From contig JALUXU010000069.1 in the NCBI GenBank assembly GCA_027013225.1, positions 1 through 64,000 of the forward strand: a stretch of 64,000 nucleotides of DNA. Direction: 5' to 3'. Under the pieces are notes generated by a model. The model saw only the letters and a list, made by a program, of their open reading frames with translations. It did no database searches and was not told the origin of the DNA. This document shows positions 36,771 through 48,159 of the stretch, one piece after another (positions within the stretch are counted from its first letter, which is position 1; each line of letters starts with the position of its first letter). The stretch comes from Acidihalobacter sp. GTDB lineage: Bacteria > Pseudomonadota > Gammaproteobacteria > DSM-5130 > Acidihalobacteraceae. The position numbers and the translations under genes were made by a program.

Positions 36771-37346
36771 TCAGCCTTGCCCCATGGCCTTTCTTACAGG
36801 GGCGAAACTCGCTCGATGACAGGGGCAGGGACCATGACGCATCAAAGCCTTGATATGCTGCGTGGTAGCATAGCCCTTGTGGCTGGCAAACCCGTATAAC
36901 GGATAGCGGGCATCGAGCATCCGCATGGTCTCGTCACGCGCTACTTTAGCCAATATCGAAGCGGCGCTGATGACGGGAACGCGTTCGTCCCCTCTCACCA
37001 GGGTTTTTGCCGGACAAGGCAAATTAGAGGGCAACTGGTTACCATCGATCAATGCGCTGTCGGCTGGCACCGTAAGCGTTTCCAGTGCCCTGCGCATGGC
37101 CAGTAAGCTGGCCTGTAGGATATTGAGCCGGTCGATTTCGACCACGCTAGCTTCGGCAATCGCCCAAGAGATCGCCTTTTCGCGAATCTCAGCCGCCAGA
37201 CGTTCGCGTTTACATGCGTTGAGTTTTTTGGAGTCGGCCAAGCCCTCAATGGGCCGATGCGGGTCGAGAATCACCGCCGCCGCCATGACAGAACCCGCCA
37301 GCGGGCCGCGTCCCGCCTCATCCACTCCCGCAACCAATGGTGTCAT
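36771..37346 (-). CDS. rnhB: Ribonuclease HII
   Basis: 191 aa. The active-site motif is [12 protein letters not shown] with D9 and E10; LIDGN and the DET helix supply the remaining acidic ligands. It cuts at single ribonucleotides in duplex DNA and starts ribonucleotide excision repair. The ATG overlaps the lpxB stop (ATGA), so it ends the lipid A gene string, a position known from many Proteobacteria. Confidence 0.96.
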   Translation of the reverse strand: MTPLVAGVDEAGRGPLAGSVMAAAVILDPHRPIEGLADSKKLNACKRERLAAEIREKAISWAIAEASVVEIDRLNILQASLLAMRRALETLTVPADSALIDGNQLPSNLPCPAKTLVRGDERVPVISAASILAKVARDETMRMLDARYPLYGFASHKGYATTQHIKALMRHGPCPCHRASFAPVRKAMGQG

Positions 37347-38497
37347 CGCAAAGTCCCTGTCAATTCGAGAACGGCCTTGGCAGCCCGTTCACTGCCGCCG
37401 CCTTGCAATTGGCGATGAATCTCATGGAACCGACTCGTCTGGCGGTGCCGCGCTTGTGGTTCGTATAGCAGGGGATCTATCGCTTCCGCCAGGGCCTGTG
37501 GTGAAACGGCATCCTGGATGAACTCTGGAACCAGCCTCTCGCGGGCAAGCAGATTCGGCAAGGAATACCACTCCACCCGCATCAATTTCAAGTGCTTGAT
37601 CAATTGGTAGCTCGACGGCGCCAAGCGATAAGCAACTACCATCGGCCGTTTAAGCAACATCGCTTCAAGCGTTGCCGTGCCAGAGGCAAGAAGAACAGCG
37701 TCAGCGGCGGCCATTGCCTCATGAGAGCGTCCATCATAAATGGCAAGGGGCAAATCCGCGGCAATTTTCATGCGCAACGCGGTAAAGATCCGCTTCGCCT
37801 CCAGTGTGGCCATAGGGGCGATAAAGCGCATATCCGGATGACGGGCGGAGAGAATCTTTGCAGCGCGCAGAAAATCCGGGGCCAGCCGCGCAACTTCGCC
37901 GCTGCGGCTTCCGGGAAGCAAGGCCAGCACGGGGCCGCCTTCTGCATGCAAATCCAGCGCCCGACGCGCTACCTGGCGGTCCGTATGCTCCTGAATCTGC
38001 TCAGCGAGGGGGTGACCGGTAAATACAACCGGCACACCGTGCTGCAGATAAAAGTCGGCTTCGAAGGGGAACAAGGTGAGCATCAAATCCACACTGCGAG
38101 CGATCTTACGTATCCGGTATCCACGCCAGGCCCAAACTGAGGGACTGACATAATGTACCGTGGGGATGCCGGCCTGGCGCAGCTTTGTTTCGATCCCAAG
38201 ATTGAAATCCGGCGCATCGATGCCGATAAAAACATCGGGCGGCGCTTCTATGAAATGACGAATCACGCGATGCCGAAGGCGCAACAACTCAGGTAGGCGC
38301 TTGAGCGGTTCCACCAGCCCCATAACAGCGAGTTTTTCCGCCGGTGCCAATACGTGGCACCCCGCCGCCTGCATGCGGGGGCCAGCGATCCCTTCGAAGC
38401 GAACCTCTGGAATATGGTTTCTAAGCGACTCGATCAACGACGCCGCGATCAGATCGCCGGAAGTTTCACCCGCGACGAGTCCGACCCGGAACGCCAT
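37343..38497 (-). CDS. lpxB: Lipid-A-disaccharide synthase
   Basis: 384 aa, GT19 family. The N-terminal motif [17 protein letters not shown], then [22 protein letters not shown] and [13 protein letters not shown] are family hallmarks. It joins UDP-2,3-diacyl-GlcN to lipid X, making the beta-1,6 disaccharide at the inner membrane's inner face. The start overlaps the lpxA stop by one base (TGATG) and the stop overlaps the rnhB start, so all three are coupled. Confidence 0.97.
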   Translation of the reverse strand: MAFRVGLVAGETSGDLIAASLIESLRNHIPEVRFEGIAGPRMQAAGCHVLAPAEKLAVMGLVEPLKRLPELLRLRHRVIRHFIEAPPDVFIGIDAPDFNLGIETKLRQAGIPTVHYVSPSVWAWRGYRIRKIARSVDLMLTLFPFEADFYLQHGVPVVFTGHPLAEQIQEHTDRQVARRALDLHAEGGPVLALLPGSRSGEVARLAPDFLRAAKILSARHPDMRFIAPMATLEAKRIFTALRMKIAADLPLAIYDGRSHEAMAAADAVLLASGTATLEAMLLKRPMVVAYRLAPSSYQLIKHLKLMRVEWYSLPNLLARERLVPEFIQDAVSPQALAEAIDPLLYEPQARHRQTSRFHEIHRQLQGGGSERAAKAVLELTGTLR

Positions 38498-39264
38498 CAG
38501 CGTATGATGCTGCGTTTGCTGCTTTCGAGAAACCTCACCAAACGCTTTATCTCGGGAGAATCTTCTTCCTTGCGAAGGGCATCTATGGCCTCCTCCAGGC
38601 GCATGCCGTTTCGATAAAGTATTTTATAGGCGCGGCGCAAGGTGGAAATTTGTTCGGCGCTGAAGCCTTTGCGTTTCAGACCTTCGATATTGAGTCCATG
38701 TGGGGCCGCAAGATTGCCGCCCGCCATCATGTAGGGGGGAACATCTTTATGCAAGGCCGTTCCCATGGCTGTAAACGCATATGCGCCCACGCGCACGAAT
38801 TGATGCACCAAAGTAAAACCACCCAGCACGGCATCGTCTTCGATGACTACATGACCGGCCAGGGTCGCGCCATTGGCGAAAACCGTGTTGTTCCCCACGA
38901 CGCAGTCGTGAGCGATATGGACATAGGCCATTATCCAATTGTCATCGCCGATCCGCGTGTGCCCAAGAGCCTGTTTTGTGCCCCGATTGAAAGTGCAATA
39001 CTCGCGAATCAGATTTCTATCGCCAATGATGAGTTCAGTCCTTTCACCCTTGTACTTTTTGTCTTGCGGGTCCGTGCCCAATGAAGCAAAAGGGGATATT
39101 TTGTTGTCCTTGCCTATGTGCGTCGGCCCTTCAATCACCGCATGGGCGCCTATGGATGAGCCTGATCCGATCCAGACTTCCCGACCAATGACTGCATAGG
39201 GGCCGACAGTGACATTCTCATCCAGTTCAGCCTTGGGATCGATGACTGCGGTGGGATGAATCAT
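38497..39264 (-). CDS. lpxA: UDP-N-acetylglucosamine acyltransferase
   Basis: 255 aa. The left-handed beta-helix of hexapeptide repeats starts at [18 protein letters not shown]. The active-site region is [21 protein letters not shown], with the catalytic-type His in the preceding turns ([13 protein letters not shown]). A C-terminal helical domain follows. It carries out the first step of lipid A synthesis with an acyl-ACP donor. Coupled by 4-bp overlap with fabZ and by one base with lpxB. Confidence 0.97.
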   Translation of the reverse strand: MIHPTAVIDPKAELDENVTVGPYAVIGREVWIGSGSSIGAHAVIEGPTHIGKDNKISPFASLGTDPQDKKYKGERTELIIGDRNLIREYCTFNRGTKQALGHTRIGDDNWIMAYVHIAHDCVVGNNTVFANGATLAGHVVIEDDAVLGGFTLVHQFVRVGAYAFTAMGTALHKDVPPYMMAGGNLAAPHGLNIEGLKRKGFSAEQISTLRRAYKILYRNGMRLEEAIDALRKEEDSPEIKRLVRFLESSKRSIIR

Positions 39265-39716
39265 GCCTCGATCTCACGACCTGCGCACATCAGTTCGGCA
39301 CTTGCCGCCAATTCGCCTTTCACCCGCGCCTGTCCATCGAATTTCCACATATCGCGTTTAACCCGCTGCAACTCCACATACAGCTCGAGTTGATCTCCCG
39401 GTTCCACCGGTTTCTTGAACCGCGCCTTGTCTATGGAAACGAACAGATAAAGGAAGTTTTCCGATGGCTTTTCATCACGGGACTGGAACGCCAGCAAGCC
39501 TGTCGCCTGAGCCATGGCCTCGAGTATCAACACACCCGGCATGACAGGCCGATGAGGGAAATGTCCCTGAAAGAACGGTTCGTTGATACTGACATTCTTG
39601 ATCGCCTTGAGCCACTTACCCACTTCATAATCTACGACCCGATCAACCAGCAGGAATGGATAGCGATGCGGCAAACTTTGCATGATCTGGTTGATATCGA
39701 GTTCTTTCAAGTCCAT
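39261..39716 (-). CDS. fabZ: 3-hydroxyacyl-ACP dehydratase FabZ
   Basis: 151 aa, hotdog fold. The catalytic pair is H52 and E66 in the block [13 protein letters not shown] / [21 protein letters not shown] near the N-terminus is also characteristic. It dehydrates 3-hydroxyacyl-ACP in fatty-acid elongation and competes with LpxA for hydroxyacyl-ACP, which explains its place between lpxD and lpxA. The gap to lpxD is 117 bp, unusually wide for this set. Confidence 0.97.
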   Translation of the reverse strand: MDLKELDINQIMQSLPHRYPFLLVDRVVDYEVGKWLKAIKNVSINEPFFQGHFPHRPVMPGVLILEAMAQATGLLAFQSRDEKPSENFLYLFVSIDKARFKKPVEPGDQLELYVELQRVKRDMWKFDGQARVKGELAASAELMCAGREIEA

Positions 39717-39833
39717 ACCCTCATGAGTGATTTTTGGATTTTATTACTAATTGATGCATCGTCAATCTCTCGAAATCGAATAACTAGCCAATGCAACTTT
39801 GGGCTAGATACATTAGACACGCCCAGACATAAA

Positions 39834-40898
39834 CTACCGTTCGATTTCCTTTGCTTGTTTACTCAGTTCCTTCTTGAGCGCAACAATTTCGGATTCCAGT
39901 CGCTTCATTTTTCTTGCCATATCGTCCAAATGCCGCAATCGAGCCATGTTTTTCTGCCATTGCCGCATCGATTGTGCCGGCAAACTGGAAGAATAGGCGC
40001 CAGGCTCCTTAATATCGCTAGCTATAAGACTCATGCCCGTCACATGGACATTATCAGCGATGGCAAGATGTCCAGCGATACCCACGCCGCCGCCTATGGT
40101 GCAATCGCGGCCTATCACTGCGCTTCCCGCTATTCCAACGCAGCCGGCTATGGCTGTGTTTTCCCCTATATGAACATTGTGGGCAACTTGAATTTGATTA
40201 TCCAGCTTGACGCCATTTTCTATCCGGGTATCCTCGATAGCTCCCCTGTCGATAGTGGTATTGGCGCCAATTTCGACATCGTCTCCCACTATAACGCGCC
40301 CGATTTGAGGCACTTTTATCCATTTGCCATCCTCTTTGGCCAGCCCAAAGCCATCCGCCCCGATAACAGCGCCAGGTTGAATAACGCAGCGTTTCCCCAC
40401 CGCACAGTCGGCACCAATGAAGACTCGGGCGATGAGGCGGGAGTGGTCGCCGACCCATGCGCCCGCCTCAACGACACAACCGGGACCAATCACTACGTCT
40501 TCCCCGATGCGACTACCGGGGCCGACATAGGCAAAAGGACCAATATGAGCGCTGGCCGCTATTTCAGCTTCGGGATGAACAACAGCGCTGGAATGTATGC
40601 CTGTTTCGACGGGTGGATCGGGATAGAGCAAAGCGATGGCGCGGGCGAATGCGGCGTGAGGATTGCCTACAATCAGCGCAGGTGCGGGGCATTTATCCGC
40701 CCATTCTTTGTCGATGAGGACAGCTCCGGCACGCGTGCGCTGCAAAGCTTGATAATGCATGCGCTGGCCTAGCATGAAGCTGAGATCGCTGGACGTGGCC
40801 GAATGGAGAGCCGCCACGCCCCCTATGCGGGCGTGGGCATCGCCCCCCCTGAGTTCTGCATTTAGGCCCTTGGCCAATTCAGCAAGCGTCAAGTCCAT
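39834..40898 (-). CDS. lpxD: UDP-3-O-acylglucosamine N-acyltransferase
   Basis: 354 aa from the ATG at 40896-40898 ([16 protein letters not shown]); the frame extends 22 codons upstream without family similarity. An N-terminal uridine-binding domain is followed by the hexapeptide beta-helix. The catalytic His lies in [21 protein letters not shown], with another conserved His in [17 protein letters not shown]-terminal charged helix (about 320-354) ends the protein. It adds the second hydroxyacyl chain in lipid A synthesis. Confidence 0.96.
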   Translation of the reverse strand: MDLTLAELAKGLNAELRGGDAHARIGGVAALHSATSSDLSFMLGQRMHYQALQRTRAGAVLIDKEWADKCPAPALIVGNPHAAFARAIALLYPDPPVETGIHSSAVVHPEAEIAASAHIGPFAYVGPGSRIGEDVVIGPGCVVEAGAWVGDHSRLIARVFIGADCAVGKRCVIQPGAVIGADGFGLAKEDGKWIKVPQIGRVIVGDDVEIGANTTIDRGAIEDTRIENGVKLDNQIQVAHNVHIGENTAIAGCVGIAGSAVIGRDCTIGGGVGIAGHLAIADNVHVTGMSLIASDIKEPGAYSSSLPAQSMRQWQKNMARLRHLDDMARKMKRLESEIVALKKELSKQAKEIER

Positions 40899-41072
40899 AT
40901 TTCTCAATTTTTTCCCTTGACAAGGAAACCGAAAAAAAATATTGCCAAGCAGCAAGTCATCCACAGAGGAACTTGTTATTTGCTCTCATGTTCATCGGAG
41001 GCTCCATGGCAGCGCGTTAAGGATCCGACTTTGCAGGGACTGTAACCAACGGTCGAACAAGCTGATGCACTT

Positions 41073-41582
41073 CTATCTGCTTCCCATTTCCCGCAGTACC
41101 TGAGCGGTCAAATCCACTCGTTTACTGGCATAAGCCACGCCGCTGCTTAGTATCATGTCGTACCCGTCGCGTTTTGCGACCTTGGTGATCGCCAAGGAAA
41201 TTTTCTTCTGCAACCCCTGTAGCAATTCGGTGCGCTTAGCACTCACATCGGCATTGAAACTGGCCATGGTGCTGTTGAACTTGCTCATTTCTTCGCGCAA
41301 TTTCTTTTCGGCCGCGGTTTTGCTGGCGGCCGACATAACGGCGGCATTCCGCCGCAGATTGGCCTCCTGTTGACGGATGGCATCGCGTTGGGCGACCAGC
41401 GCCTTTTCGCGTGCACCAAATTCCTGCTTGAGCAGGTTTTCAGCCGCCTTCACTTGTGGGGCCTTGGCCATGATTTCTTGTATATTGACGAAACCGATCC
41501 GTTCGGCGGCAGCTGCCGAGCCGATGGATAAAAACGAAAGCGCAGCCACCAGCAGGGTCAAAAACAAGTACTTGTTACGCAT
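41073..41582 (-). CDS. skp: OmpH/Skp-family periplasmic chaperone
   Basis: 169 aa from the ATG at 41580-41582, with AGGAG upstream. A signal peptide runs to about residue 25 (GSAAAA). The mature protein starts ERIGFVNIQEIM, then has long charged helices (about 45-130) for the Skp tentacles, and a short C-terminal strand segment (GYDMILSSGVAYASKRVDLT). Skp holds unfolded outer-membrane proteins on their way to BamA, the product of the gene directly upstream (21-bp gap). Confidence 0.94.
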   Translation of the reverse strand: MRNKYLFLTLLVAALSFLSIGSAAAAERIGFVNIQEIMAKAPQVKAAENLLKQEFGAREKALVAQRDAIRQQEANLRRNAAVMSAASKTAAEKKLREEMSKFNSTMASFNADVSAKRTELLQGLQKKISLAITKVAKRDGYDMILSSGVAYASKRVDLTAQVLREMGSR

Positions 41583-41603
41583 GGGTCTCTCCTCGTTTGT
41601 CAT

Positions 41604-43922
41604 TTAGAAATAAGTGCCAATGTTGAATTGGAAAATCTGGGTCTGATCGGTTGAGTGCACGTTGAACGGCTTGGCCAGACTGAAGGACAAAGGACCTATG
41701 GGCGACAGCCATTCGAGGGCAATGCCCGCGGAACTGCGCAATGCGCTCGCTTTGAAATCATTGTAGCTGGCAAAAACGTTTCCGGTATCGACGAAGGCGC
41801 TCATACGGATCGAATTTGCATGTCCAAGGAACGGTACCGGAAACAATAACGAAGCCCGAGCAATCGTTTTGAAATCACCCCCGACTGGCTGCCCCGTCGT
41901 GGGGTCGAGGGGACCGAGCGTGCTGGTTTTGAAACCGGCAACCGAAGTCATCCCGCCGGCATAATAGCGATCGAAGAACGGCAGGCTGGAAATGCCGCCG
42001 TAACCGCTTCCGTAATCGACGGAGCCACTGAATTTGGCTGTCAGCCAGGAAGTCAACGGCAGGTATTCCTGATTGAAATAGCCTAGCTTGTAATACTTAA
42101 TGGTACTTCCCGGCGTGACCAGATACAGGTTCAGTCCTTGATAATTACCCGAAGTGGGGAAAATCGTACGGTTGCGAGTGTCATGAGTGATGCCGGCCGA
42201 CAAATTGAATAGATTGTAGCGTGTTCCATGCTTGGAGATAAAACTGGAGACCGTCTCCGACGGTGTTTGTCCCTCGGTGACCTTGAGATTCTGAAAGCCG
42301 AATCCGGCATTGAGGGTGTCGTATTCAGTCAGAGGGATACCGTAGCTCAATGAGGCGCCAATTCGATTGGCGCTGTAATTGACGATATCGACTTTTGAAG
42401 TATTGGTGCGCTGGTAATAGAGGCTGATGGTACGGCTTACCCCATTGATCGTGGCATAGGGGTTGGTATAGCTCAGATTGTAGAGGGTATTGATCTTGCT
42501 GGTGTTGACATTGACACTGGCTGCATTGCCCGTGCCCATGAAATTGCTGCTGTTCACGCCGACGCTGAAAATGACCCCCTCGAACTGGGAATAGCCGATA
42601 CTCGCGGAAAAGCTGCTGGCCAAACGATCATGCAGATAGATGTCCAGGTCAACCTGGTTGTTGGTTCCGGGCACACGCCGAGTATTGATGTTCACTGATT
42701 TAACGAAAGGTAAACGCTGCAGGCGCATCTTGGACAATTCGATCAGCCGAGTCGAATAAAGCGCGCCTTCCAACTGGCGCATCTCACGGCGAAAGACGTT
42801 ACTCGAGGTGGAGTGATTACCATAAAAACGGATCTGACGGACGTAATAACGTCGGCCCGGATCAATGAAGAAGGTCAGATTAACCGTCTTAGTTCTCTTG
42901 TTAACGTCGGGGATAGGATTGATATTGGCAAAGGCATAGCCCTTGTCGCCATAGCGATTCTGCAATGCTTTGATGCTGTTCAGCACCTTCTTGCGGGAAA
43001 ATGTCTGGCCCGGCTTCACCAGCAATAACTTGCGCAATTCAGATTTTGGATACAGCAGCCGCCCCTGCAGTGAAACAACGCCGATCTTGTATTTCGAACC
43101 TTCTTGGATATTCAGGGTGACGTAAGCCTGTCTATGAGTAGGCGTGAGCGCGGTTTGATAGGAATTCAGGGCGTAATCAACAAAGCCATGATTCAAATAA
43201 AAATCGGCAAGTTGGTTCAATGCCTGGTCAACTCGCGCTTGAGAGTATTGATTGCGATTACTCCAGAATGCCCACCACGGCTTGGGACCGATATCGAGCA
43301 GATTGCGCAAGCGATTCTCCGAATAAGATTTATTACCAACGATCACCACCTGCTTGACGGTGGCCGTTTTGCCTTCAATGATATGAATGTCGATATTGAC
43401 CCGGTTTCTGGGTAATTTCTGCACTCGGGTTTCGACTTTTACGTTGTATTTTCCGCGGGCGTAATACTGATCCAGAAGTTGATTCTTTAGATCCGCGAGA
43501 ACATCTTGCTTGAAAACCTGCCCCTTGACGATGCCGGCCTGCTGCAAGGCTTTTTTCAAGCGGCTCGTCTTGATCAGATGATTGCCTCTGATTTTGATTT
43601 CATTGATGGCCGGCCGTTCATGCAGATCGATAATCAGCACGCTCCCTTGACGATAGATACTGATACGATCGAAAAAGCCGGTGGCGTATAAGGCATCGAT
43701 AATTTTCGGTGTGTCCCGGTCATGAAACACCTCGCCAACATGAACGGGCAGATAGCTGAACACCGTATTGGGAGAAATGCGTTGCAAGCCGCGCAGTTCT
43801 ATGTTGGTGATCTTGAAGCCTCCTCCATCTTGCGGTGACGTTTGTGCCTTCGCGGAAAGCGACAGCAACAGAACCATGAATAACACGACAGAAAAAACAG
43901 AAAAGAAACGGTTTACAGTCAT
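41604..43922 (-). CDS. bamA: BamA, outer-membrane protein assembly factor
   Basis: 772 aa. A signal peptide covers 1-26 (ending SAKA). Five POTRA domains follow to about residue 425, then a 16-strand barrel ending in GTYF with the terminal aromatic. It inserts beta-barrel proteins in the outer membrane. The L6 loop motif, normally (V/I)RG(F/Y), reads VAGF at 661-664: the Arg is replaced by Ala (codon GCC at 41937-41939), although the context YYAGGMTSVAGFKTSTLGP is otherwise normal. The start overlaps the rseP stop by one base. Confidence 0.96.
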   Translation of the reverse strand: MTVNRFFSVFSVVLFMVLLLSLSAKAQTSPQDGGGFKITNIELRGLQRISPNTVFSYLPVHVGEVFHDRDTPKIIDALYATGFFDRISIYRQGSVLIIDLHERPAINEIKIRGNHLIKTSRLKKALQQAGIVKGQVFKQDVLADLKNQLLDQYYARGKYNVKVETRVQKLPRNRVNIDIHIIEGKTATVKQVVIVGNKSYSENRLRNLLDIGPKPWWAFWSNRNQYSQARVDQALNQLADFYLNHGFVDYALNSYQTALTPTHRQAYVTLNIQEGSKYKIGVVSLQGRLLYPKSELRKLLLVKPGQTFSRKKVLNSIKALQNRYGDKGYAFANINPIPDVNKRTKTVNLTFFIDPGRRYYVRQIRFYGNHSTSSNVFRREMRQLEGALYSTRLIELSKMRLQRLPFVKSVNINTRRVPGTNNQVDLDIYLHDRLASSFSASIGYSQFEGVIFSVGVNSSNFMGTGNAASVNVNTSKINTLYNLSYTNPYATINGVSRTISLYYQRTNTSKVDIVNYSANRIGASLSYGIPLTEYDTLNAGFGFQNLKVTEGQTPSETVSSFISKHGTRYNLFNLSAGITHDTRNRTIFPTSGNYQGLNLYLVTPGSTIKYYKLGYFNQEYLPLTSWLTAKFSGSVDYGSGYGGISSLPFFDRYYAGGMTSVAGFKTSTLGPLDPTTGQPVGGDFKTIARASLLFPVPFLGHANSIRMSAFVDTGNVFASYNDFKASALRSSAGIALEWLSPIGPLSFSLAKPFNVHSTDQTQIFQFNIGTYF

Positions 43923-45295
43923 TAACCGAGCAACCTGTGTATGTCATTGTAAAAAGCCAGTGCCATCAATGCGCTCAGCAGTATGATGCCAATTTTTTGC
44001 CCTGCGATTTGCGCCGCCTCCGATAGAGGTTGGCCGCGGACGAACTCTATTGCCAGGTAAAACAACTGTCCCCCATCAAGCAACGGCACTGGCAGAAAAT
44101 TCAGTACGCCAAGGCTCACGCTCACGATCGCGAGAAAACCGAGGAAAGCAGAGATACCGATAGCGGCTGAAATACCCGCATATTCTGCAATAGTCACCGG
44201 CCCGCTCAGATTGCTCAATGAGGCCTGTCCGATAATCATGCGGCCTAGAACCTGGAATGTCAGCACCGCCATGCTCCAGGTTTGTTGCGCCCCCTGAAGG
44301 AGAGCCTCGCCCGGACCATATTTGACCGTGACCTGCAGGCGTTTTCTATACTCAGGCGGGATGAAACCCTCCACCTGGGCATCGATGAATCCTTCCGCCT
44401 TGCCGTTTACTTGACGCACCGAAGGAACCACCGTGATCTGTTTCTGTTTTCCGCCCCGCTCAATCAAGAAAACCAGTGGCTTGCCAGGGTGCGTTTTTAT
44501 CTCTTGGATCCAGCTTGCCACCGAAACAACTGGTTGACCATTCACGGCAACAATGCGGTCACCCCGATGAAGCCCCGCGCGAGCGGCTGCGCCACCTGGC
44601 AACGCTTTTAGAATAATGGGAATGGAAGGGCGCCAGATACTTAAGCCAAGACGATGTAGCACTTCGGGCTTCGACTTGAGTATATTCAAACTGCGGACGT
44701 CGAGAACACGTTTTTCAACAGTTCCCGCAGGCGTTTTCAGATCGAGCGTGATGCCATTCCCGCCAAGCGAATCCTCAAGCATCGCCATTCTCGCCTGCTG
44801 CCAGCTTTCCACTTTCCGGCCATCGACAGCAAGGATGAGATCCTGTGGCGCGAGTCCCGCTTGCGCGGCGATGCTTCCAGGTGTGACATGGCCCACATAA
44901 GGCCGTATGCCTTGCACGCCGATCATATACATCAAGGCATAGAGGACGATGGCGAGAAGAAAATTAGCCGTCGGGCCAGCCGCCACGATGGCCATTCGCT
45001 GCCATACGGGCTTGCGATTGAAGGCCTGATCGCGCAACTCTTCCGGCACTTCACCTTCACGCTCGTCGAGCAATTTCACATAACCGCCAAACGGAATGGC
45101 CGCTATGGCGTATTCGGTTCCATCACGCCCATGCCAAGACCATAAGGGACGCCCAAACCCAACGGAAAAACGCAGCACGCGCACGCCCATATGCCTTGCC
45201 ATCCAGAAATGGCCATACTCATGAATCGTCACCAGCACACTGATGGCGACCAAGAATGCCAGAACACTCCAGAGAATACCGGCAAGTTCCGTCAT
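43922..45295 (-). CDS. rseP: RseP, site-2 intramembrane metalloprotease
   Basis: 457 aa. The zinc site is HEYGH (25-29) in the first membrane helix. Two PDZ domains lie in the periplasm (about 115-195 and 205-295). The third metal ligand is in [13 protein letters not shown] near the C-terminus. About four helices in all. It cuts anti-sigma factor RseA to release sigma-E and clears signal-peptide remnants. Placing it before bamA joins the sensor of outer-membrane stress to the assembly machinery. Its ATG overlaps the dxr stop. Confidence 0.96.
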   Translation of the reverse strand: MTELAGILWSVLAFLVAISVLVTIHEYGHFWMARHMGVRVLRFSVGFGRPLWSWHGRDGTEYAIAAIPFGGYVKLLDEREGEVPEELRDQAFNRKPVWQRMAIVAAGPTANFLLAIVLYALMYMIGVQGIRPYVGHVTPGSIAAQAGLAPQDLILAVDGRKVESWQQARMAMLEDSLGGNGITLDLKTPAGTVEKRVLDVRSLNILKSKPEVLHRLGLSIWRPSIPIILKALPGGAAARAGLHRGDRIVAVNGQPVVSVASWIQEIKTHPGKPLVFLIERGGKQKQITVVPSVRQVNGKAEGFIDAQVEGFIPPEYRKRLQVTVKYGPGEALLQGAQQTWSMAVLTFQVLGRMIIGQASLSNLSGPVTIAEYAGISAAIGISAFLGFLAIVSVSLGVLNFLPVPLLDGGQLFYLAIEFVRGQPLSEAAQIAGQKIGIILLSALMALAFYNDIHRLLG

Positions 45296-46494
45296 GCGTT
45301 GAAACGCCTGTCTCTAGGATCCGCTACTAGACGGCGGGCATAGGAACGCGCAGCACTATCCCATTCGATCACGGTCTCAAGTGAATCCGCCTGTGCATGT
45401 CCGAGTGCATGCAGCGTCTGCTCAATCACCTCGGGTATGGTGGTAAACGCCAATTCACCTTTCAAAAAGGCCTCCACAGCAATTTCATTGGCCGCATTCA
45501 ACACGGCTGTGGCCGTGCCTCCCAAACGCAAAGCCTCATACGCCAGACCAAGGCAGGGAAAATGCGCCTGGTCAGCCGCCTGAAAATCAAGCCGAGCGAT
45601 GTCTATAAGATTGAGCGGCTCCACCCCTGCGTCGATGCGCTCCGGCCAGGCCATGGCATGGGCAATGGGCGTGCGCATGTCTGGATTACCCAACTGCGCA
45701 AGCACGGAACCGTCGCGGTACGCCACCATGGAATGGATTACACTCTGGGGATGCACGACAACATCGATCATCTCGGGCGGAGCGTCGAAGAGCCAATGCG
45801 CCTCGATCACCTCGAGCCCCTTGTTCATCAAGGTCGCCGAATCGACGGAGATCTTGCGTCCCATGCTCCAGTTTGGGTGAGCACATGCCTGCTCCGGCGT
45901 AACTTCCCGCAAGGACTCCAAGGAAGCATTACGGAACGGACCGCCAGAAGCTGTGAGTAGAACGCGGCTCACGCCCACGGCTTGCAAACCCCGATTAAAA
46001 TCCGGCGGCATGCATTGAAAAATAGCGTTGTGTTCACTATCTATGGGCAGCAAGGTAATGTTGCGCTCCCGCACTTCGCGCATGAATAAATCGCCAGCCA
46101 TCACCAAAGATTCCTTGTTGGCGAGTAACACGCGCTTGTCAGAACGCACCGCCGCCAGAGTGGGTTGCAGGCCTGCCGCGCCAACGATGGCTGCCATAAC
46201 CATGGTGGCGTCCGGCTGAGCCGCCAACTCCGCCAGCCCATCGGGCCCCGCCAATACGCGAGTGTCCAGGCCGGCATGGCGCAATCTGTCTTTGAGCTCA
46301 GATGCCAGGGTCGCGTCTGCGATGCCAGCATAAGCCGGCCTGTGAATCATGCACAATTCGGCCAAACGTTCGATATCGCGATGAGCCGACAATCCAACCA
46401 CCCGATAGCGATCAGGATGACGCGCCACCACATCCAGCGTGCTGGCGCCGATACTGCCTGTCGCACCCAGTACGACGATTCCTTGTGCTGTCAT
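45292..46494 (-). CDS. dxr: 1-deoxy-D-xylulose 5-phosphate reductoisomerase
   Basis: 400 aa from the ATG at 46492-46494 ([19 protein letters not shown]). The NADPH motif GATGSIG is at 10-16. Metal and substrate motifs are [20 protein letters not shown] and [18 protein letters not shown]. It makes MEP, the first committed step of the non-mevalonate isoprenoid path. Its products feed UppS, encoded two genes upstream. It overlaps cdsA by 4 bp and rseP by 4 bp. Confidence 0.97.
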   Translation of the reverse strand: MTAQGIVVLGATGSIGASTLDVVARHPDRYRVVGLSAHRDIERLAELCMIHRPAYAGIADATLASELKDRLRHAGLDTRVLAGPDGLAELAAQPDATMVMAAIVGAAGLQPTLAAVRSDKRVLLANKESLVMAGDLFMREVRERNITLLPIDSEHNAIFQCMPPDFNRGLQAVGVSRVLLTASGGPFRNASLESLREVTPEQACAHPNWSMGRKISVDSATLMNKGLEVIEAHWLFDAPPEMIDVVVHPQSVIHSMVAYRDGSVLAQLGNPDMRTPIAHAMAWPERIDAGVEPLNLIDIARLDFQAADQAHFPCLGLAYEALRLGGTATAVLNAANEIAVEAFLKGELAFTTIPEVIEQTLHALGHAQADSLETVIEWDSAARSYARRLVADPRDRRFNA

Positions 46495-47309
46495 TGAATG
46501 TGTCCTCCAAGCAACCACATCCCCAGCAGGAAGATGGGGGCGGCGGCCAAATGGCTGTCCAGACGGTCGAGTGCACCACCATGGCCGGGGAGAACATGCC
46601 CGCTGTCTTTGACGCCGGCCACGCGCTTGAGGAGACTTTCAAACAAATCACCGCCAATGGAAACGAAGGTTGTCATCATCACTACTCCAACAAAGGCGGA
46701 TCGCCATAACCCACTGTCATCCACAAACGCAAACGCTCCGATAATGGCCATGATCAATCCCATGGCCCACTCGCCCATGGCGCCTTCCCACGTTTTCCCC
46801 GGACTGAGCGCAGGGGCCATCTTGTGCATTCCATAGCGCTTGCCAACGAAATAAGCGGCGCTATCCGCCAATGCGGCCAGCGCCACAAGATACACCATCA
46901 GCCAGGGATCGTAACGATGCAGGAGCACCAGAGCGGTCCAGGCGGGAATCAATGCCAAAGGTGCCGCCCAACGCATCCACTTTTGCATCAGGATACGATC
47001 CCAGGAAGGTTGCCAGAGCCACAGCAACGCCGTGGCGAATAACCACCAAATGCACCCAATCACGATAACAACCCAGTCGGCGCTCCAACGAATGCTTTCC
47101 CAGGCGATCACGGCGAATGCGAATATGCATACCAAGTATAGACTTCTCTTCCACCAATCACTCAACCCGGTCAGAACCGCCCACTCATTGGCCGCCTCCA
47201 AAAAAAACACGAGTAAAACAACCGCCATCCAAAAAGTGCTTAAACTGAGAATGAGCACCAGCATCATTACAGCCAATACCAAGCCAGTCAAAATACGTGT
47301 TTTATCCAT
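46491..47309 (-). CDS. cdsA: CDP-diglyceride synthase (phosphatidate cytidylyltransferase)
   Basis: 272 aa from the ATG at 47307-47309 (MDKTRILTG), which overlaps the uppS stop by 8 bases; a longer frame upstream runs inside uppS and is not used. About eight membrane helices. The family signature near the C-terminus is [21 protein letters not shown] with its metal-binding Asp residues. It makes CDP-diacylglycerol, the precursor of all phospholipids. The string uppS-cdsA-dxr-rseP is tightly overlapped. Confidence 0.95.
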   Translation of the reverse strand: MDKTRILTGLVLAVMMLVLILSLSTFWMAVVLLVFFLEAANEWAVLTGLSDWWKRSLYLVCIFAFAVIAWESIRWSADWVVIVIGCIWWLFATALLWLWQPSWDRILMQKWMRWAAPLALIPAWTALVLLHRYDPWLMVYLVALAALADSAAYFVGKRYGMHKMAPALSPGKTWEGAMGEWAMGLIMAIIGAFAFVDDSGLWRSAFVGVVMMTTFVSIGGDLFESLLKRVAGVKDSGHVLPGHGGALDRLDSHLAAAPIFLLGMWLLGGHIQ

Positions 47310-48054
47310 TATCAGCGGCTTGGATTTGCTCGTCGGTTCGCCCGAAACGACGCTGACGTTTGGCATAATCCTCCAAGGCGGCCCGCAAGGATTTGGACCC
47401 GAAGTCCGGCCAAAGCTCTTCGCTGAAATAAAGCTCGGTATAGGCCATTTGCCAAAGTAAAAAATTACTAAGACGCTTTTCACCACCGGTGCGAATGAAT
47501 AAATCAGGATCTGGCAACTCATGCGTTGACAGAAATTCCTGCAAACTGATGCCACTTTCCGATGAAAGCACCTTGCCTGCTTTAAGGCAGGCTCCGGCAT
47601 ACTGTCGGGCCGCTTGCTCTATGTCCCATCGGCCTCCGTAGTTGGCGGCAATCACCAGCGTCATCATCCGATTCGCCTCGGTATGCCTCTCAGCATTTTC
47701 CATCTCCGAACGTAATTTTTCGTTGAAGGCCGACCGGTCCCCTATGAACGTTATCCTCACCCCCTTTGCGTGCAATTTGTCCCACTCGCGTCGCAATGCG
47801 GCGAGGAAAAGATCCATCAAAGTATTCACCTCTACGGCAGGGCGCCTCCAATTTTCACTGCTGAAAGCGAACAAAGTCAAAACGCCGATACCATGCTCCA
47901 GGCAGTCGGCAATGACTTCCCGGGCGGCATTGACTCCCCGTCTATGGCCTTCAGTTCTGGGTAAGTGCCGGGCACGCGCCCAACGGCCGTTACCATCCAT
48001 TACGATGGCAATATGTTTTGGTATGTTGCTTTTTGGATGATTGGGATGCGACAC
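47302..48054 (-). CDS. uppS: Undecaprenyl diphosphate synthase
   Basis: 250 aa. The cis-prenyltransferase motif HIAIVMDGNGRWAR has the catalytic Asp. Further blocks are HRRGVNAAR, LTLFAFSSENWRRP, AANYGGRWDI and DLFIRTGGEKRLSNFLLWQ. It makes C55-PP, the carrier for peptidoglycan, O-antigen and exopolysaccharide, including the polymer that the 20720-22123 transferase would start. Confidence 0.97.
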   Translation of the reverse strand: MSHPNHPKSNIPKHIAIVMDGNGRWARARHLPRTEGHRRGVNAAREVIADCLEHGIGVLTLFAFSSENWRRPAVEVNTLMDLFLAALRREWDKLHAKGVRITFIGDRSAFNEKLRSEMENAERHTEANRMMTLVIAANYGGRWDIEQAARQYAGACLKAGKVLSSESGISLQEFLSTHELPDPDLFIRTGGEKRLSNFLLWQMAYTELYFSEELWPDFGSKSLRAALEDYAKRQRRFGRTDEQIQAADNG

Positions 48055-48159
48055 GGAGGCACAGATGGGGTGGTTTCGGGAATTCAGGGTATTCGGCCGT
48101 TTCTTGTTCCTATGGATACGCCCATCCCAACGTAAGGGGAACGCATAATCATTGATCAG

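Noticed and set aside
39390-40772. 460-codon open frame on plus, antisense to fabZ and lpxD
   Set aside because: It lies opposite clear minus-strand genes whose codon pattern explains it, crosses their intergenic gap, and has no family motif or ribosome site.
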